64,000 nt of DNA from Salipaludibacillus aurantiacus (GTDB lineage: Bacteria > Bacillota > Bacilli > Bacillales > Salisediminibacteriaceae), in NCBI RefSeq assembly GCF_900111295.1, contig NZ_FOGT01000016.1, positions 42,166 to 106,165 of the forward strand, read 5' to 3'. Each line of letters opens with the position of its first letter. Within the stretch, counting starts at the first letter, position 1. The position numbers and the translations under genes are program-made. This document shows, one piece after another, positions 25,436 through 33,678 of the stretch. A model generated the notes under the pieces. The model saw only the letters and a program-made list of their open reading frames with translations. It was not told where the DNA came from and made no database searches.

Positions 25436-26098
25436 ATGATGTTTTGGAAGAAAAAAAGCTTAGGTTACAAACTCGCCTGTGAACTTCCGCTTAATACACC
25501 TATCCGTGACCTGTCATTTACGGTCATGGATACCGAAGCGACCGGTTTTTCCGTAGGGGCCGGTGACCGGCTGATCGAGATCGGCGCCGTACACGTGGAC
25601 GGCCTTTCAGTCACAGATCATATCTTCCAGACATACGTGAATCCGCAAAGGGCCATTCCGCAAAAAATTACGGAACTTACCGGTATTCAAAAGGAAGACG
25701 TGGCAGACGCGCCTGCGGCAGTTGAAGCGATCGAAGCCTTCTGTGACTACGTTGAACAATGCGGCAGCAACGGCTGGGTCGGCCATTATTTAGCCTTTGA
25801 TCTTCTTGTGTTAAAAAAAGAGCTTCAGCGGGAAAAATACAGTTTTAATGAACCGCCTGCTTTTGACACCCTTGATTTAATCGGATTTATCAGCCCCTCA
25901 TGGGATATGAGGGACTTGGAACACTATGCCAGAAGTTTTGGCACTAATATTTATGAGAGGCACAGCGCAGTTGGGGACGCTCTTACTACCGCGCACTTAT
26001 TCGTCGAATTGCTGCGTCTTTTAGAAAGCCAAGGTAAAACGACACTTAATGATTTAATGCTTGTGACGAAAAAAGATGGAAGTTTTCTTTCCTTATAA
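25436..26098 (+). CDS. DEDDh 3'-5' exonuclease, DnaQ/PolC-epsilon type (copy 1)
   Basis: The 220-residue protein has the exonuclease motifs VMDTEATGFSVGAGDRLIEIGAV (Exo I, D-x-E), GHYLAFDLLVLKKEL (Exo II, Asp) and RHSAVGDALTTAHLF (Exo III, H-x4-D). The N-terminal 25 residues (FWKKKSLGYKLACEL) are a short basic extension. It degrades DNA or RNA from the 3' end; substrate unknown. It is 85 bases after the DUF294 gene, behind AGGGAGAG, and is followed by a terminator. The same gene pair recurs at 30186-32832. Confidence 0.88.
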   Translation: MMFWKKKSLGYKLACELPLNTPIRDLSFTVMDTEATGFSVGAGDRLIEIGAVHVDGLSVTDHIFQTYVNPQRAIPQKITELTGIQKEDVADAPAAVEAIEAFCDYVEQCGSNGWVGHYLAFDLLVLKKELQREKYSFNEPPAFDTLDLIGFISPSWDMRDLEHYARSFGTNIYERHSAVGDALTTAHLFVELLRLLESQGKTTLNDLMLVTKKDGSFLSL

Positions 26099-26114
26099 TA
26101 GTCTGGTTGACCGG

Positions 26115-26146
26115 ATGCCTGTTCTTATACGAACGGGCATTTTTTG
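26115..26146 (+). terminator. Terminator after exonuclease copy 1
   Basis: ATGCCTGTTC pairs with GAACGGGCAT (one T-G pair), six-base loop, followed by six T residues. Confidence 0.88.
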
Positions 26147-26190
26147 CTGAGGACTTTCTTTCGTCCGCCTCTGATTTATAAACTGAAGTA

Positions 26191-26219
26191 TAGCTTCCAG
26201 AACGTATATTCGCTATAAT
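26191..26219 (+). promoter_or_regulatory. Likely mrfA promoter with LexA-like half-matching box
   Basis: TATAAT (26214-26219) is a perfect -10; no good -35 is seen at 17 bases (TAGCTT). Directly before it, 26200-26211 reads GAACGTATATTC, one base from GAAC-N4-GTTC, the LexA core. Control of a DNA-repair helicase by LexA would make sense but this match is imperfect. Confidence 0.4.
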
Positions 26220-26242
26220 GTTAATGAGCGGGAGGGAAAAAT

Positions 26243-28513
26243 ATGTTTGGAAAAAAGACACTGACAGACCTTATAGGGGAGTTAAGAAACGATCCCCAGG
26301 TAACCCACTGGCATGAGGTGCCTGAAGAAGAAGCTAAGACCTCACCTATGCCGGAAGATATGCACGAGAAAATTAAAAAAGCTTTAAACGATCGTTTAAT
26401 AAATGACCTTTATACGCATCAGCGAAGTGCTTACGAGCACGTGATGAGCGGAGAGAATATTACTGCTGTGACACCGACTGCGTCCGGAAAAACATTATGC
26501 TATAACTTGCCGGTGCTGCAGCGGCACATGATTAATCCTTCAAGCAGAGCCTTGTATATTTTTCCGACTAAAGCGCTCGCCCAGGATCAGAAATCAGAGC
26601 TTAATGAATTTATAGATGAAATGGATGTCAATATTAACAGCTATACGTATGATGGGGACACACCGGCCAACATTCGCCAGGTCGTCAGAAAAGCTGGCCA
26701 TGTCGTCATTACTAATCCGGATATGCTTCATTCAGCCATACTTCCTCATCACACTAAATGGATCTCCCTGTTTGAAAATTTGGAAACGATAGTTATTGAT
26801 GAACTGCATACGTACCGGGGCGTCTTTGGCTCCCATGTGGCAAATGTGATCAGAAGACTTAAAAGGATCTGCCGTTACTACGGCAGCAACCCTTCTTTTA
26901 TTTGCACTTCCGCAACGATCGCTAATCCTGAAGAACTTTCAGAAGAGCTGATAGGGGAACCAGTGCGCCTTATTAATAACAATGGAGCGCCTAAAGGCAG
27001 GAAACATTTTGTATTTTACAATCCTCCGGTCGTCCATAAGCAATTAAACATTCGTAAAAACGCCACGAAAGTGGTTAATGATCTGGCTGCCCGTTTTCTG
27101 AAAGAAAAGATCCAGACGATCGTTTTTGCGAGAAGCCGGGTGAGAGTGGAAATAATCCTCAGTCATCTTCAGGAACTGGTAAAAAATGAAATAAACCGCC
27201 GGTCTATACGCGGTTACAGGGGCGGCTATTTACCTAACCAGCGACGGGAGATTGAAAGGAATTTAAGAAGCGGAGAGACGATTGGCGTTGTAAGCACGAA
27301 TGCTCTGGAGCTTGGGGTGGATATCGGCCAGCTTCAGGTATGTGTCATGAACGGTTACCCCGGATCAATCGCTTCGAGCTGGCAGCAGGCCGGACGAGCC
27401 GGGCGAAGACAGGATGAATCTGTCGTCATAATGGTTGCTAATTCAAGTCCACTCGATCAGTATTTATTCCAGCACCCTGAATATTTCTTTGAAGGATCAC
27501 CCGAAACTGCCCGTATTAACAAAAATAATCTCATTATATTAGTCGATCATTTAAAGTGTGCCGCGTATGAGCTTCCGTTTAACCGGGGGGATACGTTTGA
27601 CGGGGAAGATGTAACGGAAATACTTGACTATTTAACAGAAGAGCGGGTGCTTCACGATACTCATACGCAGTGGTTCTGGATGAACGATGCCTTTCCTGCC
27701 CATAATATCAGTCTCCGCTCAGCCGCTCAGGAAAATGTGGTGATTATTGACCAGTCTGCAGTGGAAAATCACCGGGTAATCGGAGAAATGGATACATTCA
27801 GTGCGCTCACTCTGCTCCATGATGAAGCCATTTACCTTCATGAAGGGACCCAGTACCAGGTCGAGTACCTCGACTGGGATGAAAAGAAAGCGTACGTCCG
27901 GGAAGTCGATGTGGAATATTTCACAGATGCGAATCTGGCGGTAAAGCTGAAAGTGCTCGAAATTGACAAAGAAAAACAGGCAGGAAATCATATGATCCAG
28001 TACGGGGATGTGATGGTCACAGCGATGGCAACCATTTTTAAAAAAATTAAACTGGAAACCTTTGAAAATATCGGTTCAGGTCCAATTCACTTACCTGAAC
28101 AGGAACTTCATTCTAACGGGATCGCTTTGACTTTTGCCGACGGGACCTTTAACGATGAACGGGAAGATGTCATCGAACAGGTTCTGATGGGGATGGCCCA
28201 TGTGCTTCAGCATGTTGCCTGCGTGCATGTGATGTGCGATAAAAATGACTTGCATGCGGTGCCTGAAGTGAAAGCCGTCCATTCCCAGAAGCCGACTGTT
28301 TTTCTCTATGACCGTTATCCGGGCGGCATTGGTTTAAGTGAAAGTGTCTATAACCAAATTAATCATATCTTAAAAGAGTCCCTTGATTTTGTCTGGGAAT
28401 GCCCATGTGAAGGAGGCTGTCCGTCGTGTGTAGGCGTCGGCGGCACAGATTCTTCTTTGCAGGTTAAAAAGTGGGTGCTGAAGCTGGTGAGCCAGGCAGC
28501 AAGCTATGATTAA
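26243..28513 (+). CDS. mrfA: DNA repair helicase MrfA (YprA)
   Basis: The 756-residue superfamily 2 helicase belongs to the YprA family, renamed mitomycin repair factor A in B. subtilis. It shows motif I TPTASGKTLC (residues 77-86), motif II VIDELHTYRG, motif III TSATIANPEEL, and motif VI QQAGRAGRRQ. The C-terminal MZB domain carries the zinc-binding cysteines in CPCEGGCPSCVG. Length matches B. subtilis (about 749). In B. subtilis MrfA acts with the exonuclease MrfB in removing mitomycin adducts, and mrfB follows here too. GGGAGGG precedes the ATG. Both mrf genes lie between the two DUF294-exonuclease pairs, giving three DEDD-type nucleases beside one helicase. Confidence 0.92.
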   Translation: MFGKKTLTDLIGELRNDPQVTHWHEVPEEEAKTSPMPEDMHEKIKKALNDRLINDLYTHQRSAYEHVMSGENITAVTPTASGKTLCYNLPVLQRHMINPSSRALYIFPTKALAQDQKSELNEFIDEMDVNINSYTYDGDTPANIRQVVRKAGHVVITNPDMLHSAILPHHTKWISLFENLETIVIDELHTYRGVFGSHVANVIRRLKRICRYYGSNPSFICTSATIANPEELSEELIGEPVRLINNNGAPKGRKHFVFYNPPVVHKQLNIRKNATKVVNDLAARFLKEKIQTIVFARSRVRVEIILSHLQELVKNEINRRSIRGYRGGYLPNQRREIERNLRSGETIGVVSTNALELGVDIGQLQVCVMNGYPGSIASSWQQAGRAGRRQDESVVIMVANSSPLDQYLFQHPEYFFEGSPETARINKNNLIILVDHLKCAAYELPFNRGDTFDGEDVTEILDYLTEERVLHDTHTQWFWMNDAFPAHNISLRSAAQENVVIIDQSAVENHRVIGEMDTFSALTLLHDEAIYLHEGTQYQVEYLDWDEKKAYVREVDVEYFTDANLAVKLKVLEIDKEKQAGNHMIQYGDVMVTAMATIFKKIKLETFENIGSGPIHLPEQELHSNGIALTFADGTFNDEREDVIEQVLMGMAHVLQHVACVHVMCDKNDLHAVPEVKAVHSQKPTVFLYDRYPGGIGLSESVYNQINHILKESLDFVWECPCEGGCPSCVGVGGTDSSLQVKKWVLKLVSQAASYD

Positions 28514-28524
28514 TGATGTGATAA

Positions 28525-28552
28525 GGCGGGAGTTTATTCTCCCGTCTTTTTT
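28525..28552 (+). terminator. Terminator after mrfA
   Basis: GCGGGAG / CTCCCGT with a six-base loop is followed by six T residues. Confidence 0.8.
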
Positions 28553-28906
28553 AATATTTTGGCTATGATTAGCGCTGGTGGAGTTGCTTCAGGACACTCG
28601 CTTGTAAGTTGAAGAATTTGGGTATCAAAAGGTAAGGCTTTTAGATGCCGTAAAAATAGGATTAATACAATTAAATAAAAATAAATCTTTACGTAATCTG
28701 ACGGTTCACTCTCGGCGAAGGCTTACACCGCAGGTATAAGCGCAACATCAGCTCGACAAAACCTCGCTGTGTTTTCTTTACCCGAGGGCTTGTCTTCAAC
28801 TGGGAGGTTTGTTTACGTGGGGTAAGCGAAGTTTCTCTTACAGTGGGGCGGTTTATGATACGATAGGTTTATAGAATCAGAAACAACTGCAAGGCAGGTG
28901 AGTCGT
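28553..28906. other. Non-coding stretch with a possible degenerate dispersed repeat
   Basis: No coding frame of merit was found. Positions about 28700-28840 contain C/G-rich blocks (CTCGGCGAAGGCTTACACCG, AGCTCGACAAAACCTCGC, ACCCGAGGGCTTGTC, GGGTAAGCGAA) whose spacing resembles the roughly 100-bp intergenic repeats scattered in Bacillaceae genomes (blocks like TTCGC...GAG...CTTACCTGCGG...GCC). Identity is from memory and uncertain. Confidence 0.3.
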
Positions 28907-30172
28907 ATGGGTGTAAAATCAAAACTGCTGAGAATGAAAAATCATTTACAGCTGGAAGATAAAAATGAGCCGGCTGCTGATAAAATAGAAACGCCGCCTG
29001 CCCCAAAGCAGGATGAGATGGAAACGGCTTTTAAAGACATTGGGTTTGAGCCTTTTTATTTTGACGGGGAGAGGTCTTACAGAAAACGAATCCTCTATCC
29101 TTATGCTACTGAACAAGATTATAATCTCTTAACAGATATGGAGCGGATTAAACAGTTTTGGGGCGCAGAGCTCTCGGACCATCCGCTGTCTTTTAACGGA
29201 AAAGAGATCGACCGGCTGTTATTTTTTGATACGGAAACGACAGGCTTGTCCACAGGGGCAGGAAATGTGATCTTTTTAATCGGGTACGCCAAATTGAAAA
29301 GTGAAGGCATAGAAGTGACACAGCATTTACTGGAAAGCCCTTCAGATGAAGCTGCTTTCTTATCAGGTTTTCTGGAAGACTTCCGGGAAGATGACTACTT
29401 GATCAGTTACAACGGAAAATCTTTCGATTGGCCTCAGGTGAAATCCAGACACACTTTTATTAGGAAAGAGCTTCCGAAGCTTCCCGAATTCGGCCATATT
29501 GACTTGCTTCACAGCGCGAGAAGGTTATGGAAACATGAACTGCCTTCCTGCAGGCTGTCTATAGTAGAAGAAAAGAAATTAAATATTCGCAGAACAAATG
29601 ACATTCCCGGCAGTATGGCCCCTATATTATATTTTGATTATTTAAATGATAAAAATCCGTACGAATTAAAAGGGGTCATTGAGCATAACGACCAGGACGT
29701 CCGTTCATTAGTTCATTTGTATAAAAACCTGGTAATGAAATTAATATGGGAGAACGAAGTACCTTCTTCCGGGATGGAACACTATTATATGGGAGAGTGG
29801 TTTGACAAACTTTCTATTTATGAATGGGCAGAGAAACATTATGAGCATGCTATTCATAAGACAACTACTCCTTTTCCCCAAGTGTATTACAAGCTTGGAG
29901 TGATGTATAAGAAATTGGGAGATAAGGAGAAAGCGGGTAAGTACCTGGAGCTTGCTCTTAAACAGGGGGCTTTTCCGCCCGTGGAAGCGTGGATCGAACG
30001 TTCGAAACTCGCTGAACATTATGAGAAAGATCCTGCTAAAGCCTATGATTATGCGAAACAGGGCTATCAGTTTATTAAGAAAAACGGGCGGTTCAACGAT
30101 AAAAAGTATACCAGACAATTAGCTGATTTAAACAAACGTTTAAAACGGCTTGAAAAAAAGCAGGCATTTTAG
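28907..30172 (+). CDS. mrfB: Exonuclease MrfB (YprB), DEDD type with TPR-like tail
   Basis: The 421-residue protein has a basic N-terminal part, then a ribonuclease-H-like exonuclease domain at about residues 105-280: LLFFDTETTGLSTGAGNVIFLIGYA (D-x-E), YLISYNGKSFDWPQVKSRH (Asp), CRLSIVEEKKLNIRR and HNDQDVRSLVHLYKNL (final Asp). Residues 300-400 form tetratricopeptide-like helices (YEWAEKHYEHAIHK, YKLGVMYKKLGDKEKAGKYLELAL). This is the layout of B. subtilis MrfB, the nuclease partner of MrfA. ATG at 28907 follows AGGTG by 6 bases; an in-frame GTG sits at 28898. The next gene starts 14 bases after its stop, suggesting one transcript with DUF294 copy 2. Confidence 0.9.
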   Translation: MGVKSKLLRMKNHLQLEDKNEPAADKIETPPAPKQDEMETAFKDIGFEPFYFDGERSYRKRILYPYATEQDYNLLTDMERIKQFWGAELSDHPLSFNGKEIDRLLFFDTETTGLSTGAGNVIFLIGYAKLKSEGIEVTQHLLESPSDEAAFLSGFLEDFREDDYLISYNGKSFDWPQVKSRHTFIRKELPKLPEFGHIDLLHSARRLWKHELPSCRLSIVEEKKLNIRRTNDIPGSMAPILYFDYLNDKNPYELKGVIEHNDQDVRSLVHLYKNLVMKLIWENEVPSSGMEHYYMGEWFDKLSIYEWAEKHYEHAIHKTTTPFPQVYYKLGVMYKKLGDKEKAGKYLELALKQGAFPPVEAWIERSKLAEHYEKDPAKAYDYAKQGYQFIKKNGRFNDKKYTRQLADLNKRLKRLEKKQAF

Positions 30173-30185
30173 AGGAGGGAAGCGT

Positions 30186-32096
30186 ATGACCAGTTATGAG
30201 AGCTATAAAGATCTGATCCGCCAGCACTTTCCGTTTGACCTGCTGACAGATGATCAATTCAAGCGGTTAATTGACGAATCGAATCGGCAATCCTTCTCCG
30301 AAAATGAATTTGTTTTTCATGAAGAAGATGAAGAGATAGAAGTTCATTTCCTGTTAAAAGGGCTGGCAAAAAATGTCCTTCACAGGGAAAACGGACAGCA
30401 GTTCTCTGTGCGTTTTTACTACCCCGGCGATTTAATCGGCTTAATGATCTTGCTTGCAGGGGGACAGTTGAATTTTTCAGTCCAGGCGCTGGAAAATTGC
30501 GAAACCGTCCAGTTTAAGAAAAGCATCCTTTTGAAAATTATGACTGAAAACGAAGCTTTTTCAAACGTTATATTAAGCGGGATCGGCAACAGAATGAAAT
30601 CCCTCTATGATGAAATAAAAAAAGAACGGCATGTGACGGATGCTGAGAATATCGGGCTCTTCCGGACAAGGGTACACTCGATCATGGAACGCGCCAAGGC
30701 CATTCATCAGAAGCGCACTCTCAAAGAGGCAGCAAGACTTATGACAGAAGAGCGTATGGCCGGTCTCGTCGTCCTGGATGATAAGGAAGAATTAAAAGGT
30801 GTTATTACCCAGCAGCATGTGATCCGGGGGTTTCTCCAAGGCCAAAGCAGCGACAACGTCACTGAATGGATGGAAGACAAGCCCCATACGATACAGGAAG
30901 GCGCCTTCAGTTACGAAGTGCTTACCTTTTTTAAAGATGACTATATTGATCTGGTGCCTGTGATGAACGGCGAACGTGTCGTTGGTATTCTGATGGCTGA
31001 ATCATTTCTTCAGTTACAGGATTCCAAATATTTGAATTTATCCTACCGTCTTCAGCATGCTAAAAAAGTAAAGGAACTGGCTCACCTTTCCCCAAAAAAT
31101 AATGAAGATTTCCTCTCGTTCACTGAAGCTTTATTAAATGAGCGGACGCATCCATCGGAAGTATGTGAGTTTATTTCAAATTACAATGACCAGATTCACA
31201 GGAAAGTGATTCAATTCGCTTTGCGGGACATGCTTAAGGAAGGGTACGGAAAACCCCCGGTTAATTATTGCTTTGTCGTCATGGGGAGTCAGGGAAGAAA
31301 AGAACAGGCGTTCAGTACGGATCAGGATAATGCCCTCATTCTGGATAACTATCAGCATCTTTCCTATAAAAGAGAGGTAGAAGAGTTCTTCCACCGTTTT
31401 GCAGCCAAAATAAACGAGGCTCTTGCAGAGTGCGGGTTTCCTGAATGTTCAGGAGGAATTATGGCCAAAGAGAGGAAATGGTGCAGAGAGATTAGTGAAT
31501 GGAAAAGCGAAGTAGTGAACTGGGTAAAAAAAGCAGACAGCCAGGAAATTCGCGATTTCACTATATTTATTGATTACAGACCAGTCTACGGAGACTTCAC
31601 GTTAGCTGAGAAGCTGAGAGACGATATTAATGAGCCGGTTAAAAAAGGCAAAATTCTGCATGCGATGCTTATGAAAGATACAATTCGGTTTCGGGTCCCT
31701 ATTAACGCGCTTGGAAGGATTTCAGTTAAAGGGAAGAAGAAGACGATTGATCTGAAGAAATCGGCGTTAATGCAAATCGTCAATGGGGTCCGTATCTTTG
31801 CTATCCGTTATGGAATTACGGAAGTGAGTACCGCTGCTAGGCTGGACAGGCTGGAAGAACTGGAAATATTCCATCCAAGAGATGTTAAGAATGCGAAGCT
31901 TGCAATGGATTACCTTCATTATTTCAGAATAATGGAAAATATATCCCAGCTGCGGAAAAATGAGCCTCTTTCTAATATGATCTCGCCTTTAAAGCTGGAT
32001 AAAGATGAAAAGAAGCAATTAAAAGATGCTCTGTTTATCGCTAAACGTCTTCAGCAAATGAGTGAATTAAGCTTTGCAAAGAATCGGGGAATTTAA
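30186..32096 (+). CDS. cNMP-binding/CBS/DUF294 nucleotidyltransferase-like protein (copy 2)
   Basis: The 636-residue paralogue of the product of 23419-25350 has the same order: a cyclic-nucleotide-binding-like domain (residues 15-145, FLLKGLAKNVLHRENGQ), a CBS pair (about 165-290, RTLKEAARLMTEERMAGLVVLDD, YIDLVPVMNGERVVGILMAE), the DUF294 nucleotidyltransferase-like domain (GSQGRKEQAFSTDQDNALILDN) and the C-terminal helical domain. GAGGAGGG precedes the ATG at 30186. It overlaps almost directly with the next exonuclease gene. Unlike copy 1 there is no symporter upstream; instead it follows mrfB, so it may serve a nucleotide or nuclease task. Confidence 0.85.
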   Translation: MTSYESYKDLIRQHFPFDLLTDDQFKRLIDESNRQSFSENEFVFHEEDEEIEVHFLLKGLAKNVLHRENGQQFSVRFYYPGDLIGLMILLAGGQLNFSVQALENCETVQFKKSILLKIMTENEAFSNVILSGIGNRMKSLYDEIKKERHVTDAENIGLFRTRVHSIMERAKAIHQKRTLKEAARLMTEERMAGLVVLDDKEELKGVITQQHVIRGFLQGQSSDNVTEWMEDKPHTIQEGAFSYEVLTFFKDDYIDLVPVMNGERVVGILMAESFLQLQDSKYLNLSYRLQHAKKVKELAHLSPKNNEDFLSFTEALLNERTHPSEVCEFISNYNDQIHRKVIQFALRDMLKEGYGKPPVNYCFVVMGSQGRKEQAFSTDQDNALILDNYQHLSYKREVEEFFHRFAAKINEALAECGFPECSGGIMAKERKWCREISEWKSEVVNWVKKADSQEIRDFTIFIDYRPVYGDFTLAEKLRDDINEPVKKGKILHAMLMKDTIRFRVPINALGRISVKGKKKTIDLKKSALMQIVNGVRIFAIRYGITEVSTAARLDRLEELEIFHPRDVKNAKLAMDYLHYFRIMENISQLRKNEPLSNMISPLKLDKDEKKQLKDALFIAKRLQQMSELSFAKNRGI

Positions 32097-32097
32097 T

Positions 32098-32832
32098 ATG
32101 GAAGCTTCAGTTCTGCAGATTTTTAGATATTTGCTTTTAGATTGGCATCGGTTTAACCACCATAAAAATTTATGGATTTTGCGTAATAGAAAGCAATTTT
32201 CCCAGGTGGCCGATAAAATGCTCAGAGCCGGTAAACGGACAGACTTCGAGAACGTTCCTTTTCATGATCTGTCTTTTACTGTTTTTGATCTTGAGACGAC
32301 CGGCTTTTTTCCAAAGATCGGCGATGAAGTTATCTCAATTGGGGCAGTAAAAATAAATCTTAACCATATCAGCTTCCCTGAACAATTTTATGAAGTGGTT
32401 CGTCCTGTAAAAATGCCATCTAAACAAATAAGGGAGCTGACCGGTCTGAGTGCCTCACAAATAAAATCCGGAAAACCGTTTCCTTCTGCTATGCTTAACT
32501 TTCTCGACTTCTCCCGCCACACGATCCTGGTTGCCCATCCTGCCAGTTTCGACGTCCACTTTCTGTATGAATTGGCAAAGAGGTGGGGACTGCCTCCTTA
32601 CCTGCCAAGGGCGGTAGATTCATATGAACTGGCGAATTATATCTTCCCAGGGGAAAAAAATTCGCTCGATCAGCTGATCTTAAAACTTGAAGTGGAAAAT
32701 AAATTAAGACACCACGCCTTAAATGATGCGTTTATGACTGCTGAAATATTTTCCAAACTAATGGATGAATTGAAAAACAGGGGAATACATACATTAAAGG
32801 AATATAAAGAGGCAAGGGCGCATAAGAAATAA
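32098..32832 (+). CDS. DEDDh 3'-5' exonuclease, DnaQ/PolC-epsilon type (copy 2)
   Basis: The 244-residue protein shows TVFDLETTGFFPKIGDEVISIGAV (Exo I), ILVAHPASFDVHFLYEL (Exo II) and HHALNDAFMTAEIF (Exo III). An N-terminal helical extension of about 55 residues precedes the fold and is longer than in copy 1. The ATG at 32098 follows the stop of DUF294 copy 2 by one base, so the two are translationally coupled. It pairs with that gene as copy 1 does with its DUF294 partner. Confidence 0.87.
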   Translation: MEASVLQIFRYLLLDWHRFNHHKNLWILRNRKQFSQVADKMLRAGKRTDFENVPFHDLSFTVFDLETTGFFPKIGDEVISIGAVKINLNHISFPEQFYEVVRPVKMPSKQIRELTGLSASQIKSGKPFPSAMLNFLDFSRHTILVAHPASFDVHFLYELAKRWGLPPYLPRAVDSYELANYIFPGEKNSLDQLILKLEVENKLRHHALNDAFMTAEIFSKLMDELKNRGIHTLKEYKEARAHKK

Positions 32833-32845
32833 AGTCGAGTTAATC

Positions 32846-32864
32846 GAGCCTGCCGGCTTTTTTA
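32846..32864 (+). terminator. Weak terminator after exonuclease copy 2
   Basis: A short hairpin AGCC-TGCC-GGCT is followed by six T residues, 15 bases after the stop. Confidence 0.4.
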
Positions 32865-33020
32865 ACCGGAAATATTCCCCCGGTTCCGGAAAAATAACAC
32901 GCCTATTTCCCGGGTAAGCGCAAAAAAACAGCTTTTTCGACCATCTTGGCCGCTATTTCTTTAGAATTAGGAAAATAAGCGAACTTATTTGTTAAATTGT
33001 GACGAATTAAGAGAAACTTA

Positions 33021-33049
33021 TTGATATTTTAGACAATATTCTTTATATT
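33021..33049 (+). promoter_or_regulatory. Sigma-A promoter ahead of a tiny membrane-peptide gene
   Basis: TTGATA (33021-33026) and TATATT (33044-33049) are separated by 17 bases, 60 bases before the ATG of the 21-codon gene. The preceding 150 bases (32865-33020) hold no gene that I can see. Confidence 0.55.
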
Positions 33050-33108
33050 ATTTTTTGGAGAACATTATATTTCTAACCAAGATTTGTTTGAACAGGGGAG
33101 AGAAAGTC

Positions 33109-33174
33109 ATGGCTAAGTTGTTTGTATGTTTATTTTTTTTAGTGATCGGCAGCACTTTTATGCTTTTTCAGTAA
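33109..33174 (+). CDS. Tiny single-span membrane peptide, 21 residues
   Basis: A short frame encodes MAKLFVCLFFLVIGSTFMLF plus a final Gln, which is almost wholly one hydrophobic helix with a Lys near the N-terminus. AGGGGAGAG lies 7 bases before the ATG, and a good promoter stands upstream. No family is recognised. Promoter, ribosome site and hydrophobic pattern together support a real gene, but length is too small to judge by coding statistics. Confidence 0.45.
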   Translation: MAKLFVCLFFLVIGSTFMLFQ

Positions 33175-33195
33175 AAAATAGGTTAATCCACTAGT

Positions 33196-33222
33196 ACATG
33201 TTGAAGGGCGCAGACATACGTT
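33196..33222 (+). promoter_or_regulatory. Putative sigma-K promoter of cotD
   Basis: ACA (33196-33198), a 16-base spacer and CATACGTT (33215-33222) fit the mother-cell sigma-K pattern mACm-N16-CATAnnnTA apart from the last base. It lies 33 bases before the cotD-like ATG, as expected for a late coat gene. Confidence 0.5.
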
Positions 33223-33255
33223 GATATTGAACCTAAAATTAAAGGAGGATATCAA

Positions 33256-33594
33256 ATGTTTGGACGTCGCCCGTGTACTAGACCTCAAGTGTTAGGCACA
33301 CAAGTTTGCCCGACTAGACAGAATGTTCGAAATCTGCAGTGTGATTACATTGTCCCTGTGGTGCATCCGTCACACACGACTAATGTAGTAAATCACCGTT
33401 ACAATTTCCAGCACAGTTATCCGCATACTGAATCAAGAGTTGACAGAATCCAAAACTTCCACACGACGGCAGGTCCTGGACCCGGCCAGGTAGCAGGAGC
33501 CGCTACAGGCCCGTTTGGCCCAGGTATGGGGCCAGGTATGGTGGCAGGAGCTAATATGGGACCTTGGGGTCACAGAAAGAAATGCGGATGGTAA
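33256..33594 (+). CDS. cotD: Spore coat protein CotD
   Basis: The 112-residue protein carries the CotD signature: HPSHTTNVVNHRYNFQHSYPHTES in the middle, preceded by a Cys-containing segment (CTRPQVLGTQVCPTRQNVRNLQC), and a Gly/Pro-rich tail (GPGPGQVAGAATGPFG, GMGPGMVAG). CotD is an inner spore coat protein made late in the mother cell. AAAGGAGG precedes the ATG. A sigma-K-like promoter and a strong terminator make it a single-gene unit. It is longer than B. subtilis CotD because of the Gly-rich tail. Confidence 0.88.
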   Translation: MFGRRPCTRPQVLGTQVCPTRQNVRNLQCDYIVPVVHPSHTTNVVNHRYNFQHSYPHTESRVDRIQNFHTTAGPGPGQVAGAATGPFGPGMGPGMVAGANMGPWGHRKKCGW

Positions 33595-33606
33595 GGGATG
33601 TAAAAT

Positions 33607-33643
33607 AAGCGGATCGGCCTCCGGCTGATTCGCTTTTCTTTTT
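33607..33643 (+). terminator. Terminator after cotD
   Basis: A 13-bp stem (AAGCGGATCGGCC / GGCTGATTCGCTT, two G-T pairs, three-base loop) is followed by a T-rich run. Confidence 0.88.
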
Positions 33644-33678
33644 CAGGAGGATGGAAGCCGCAGAAAGGATGGTTAACC

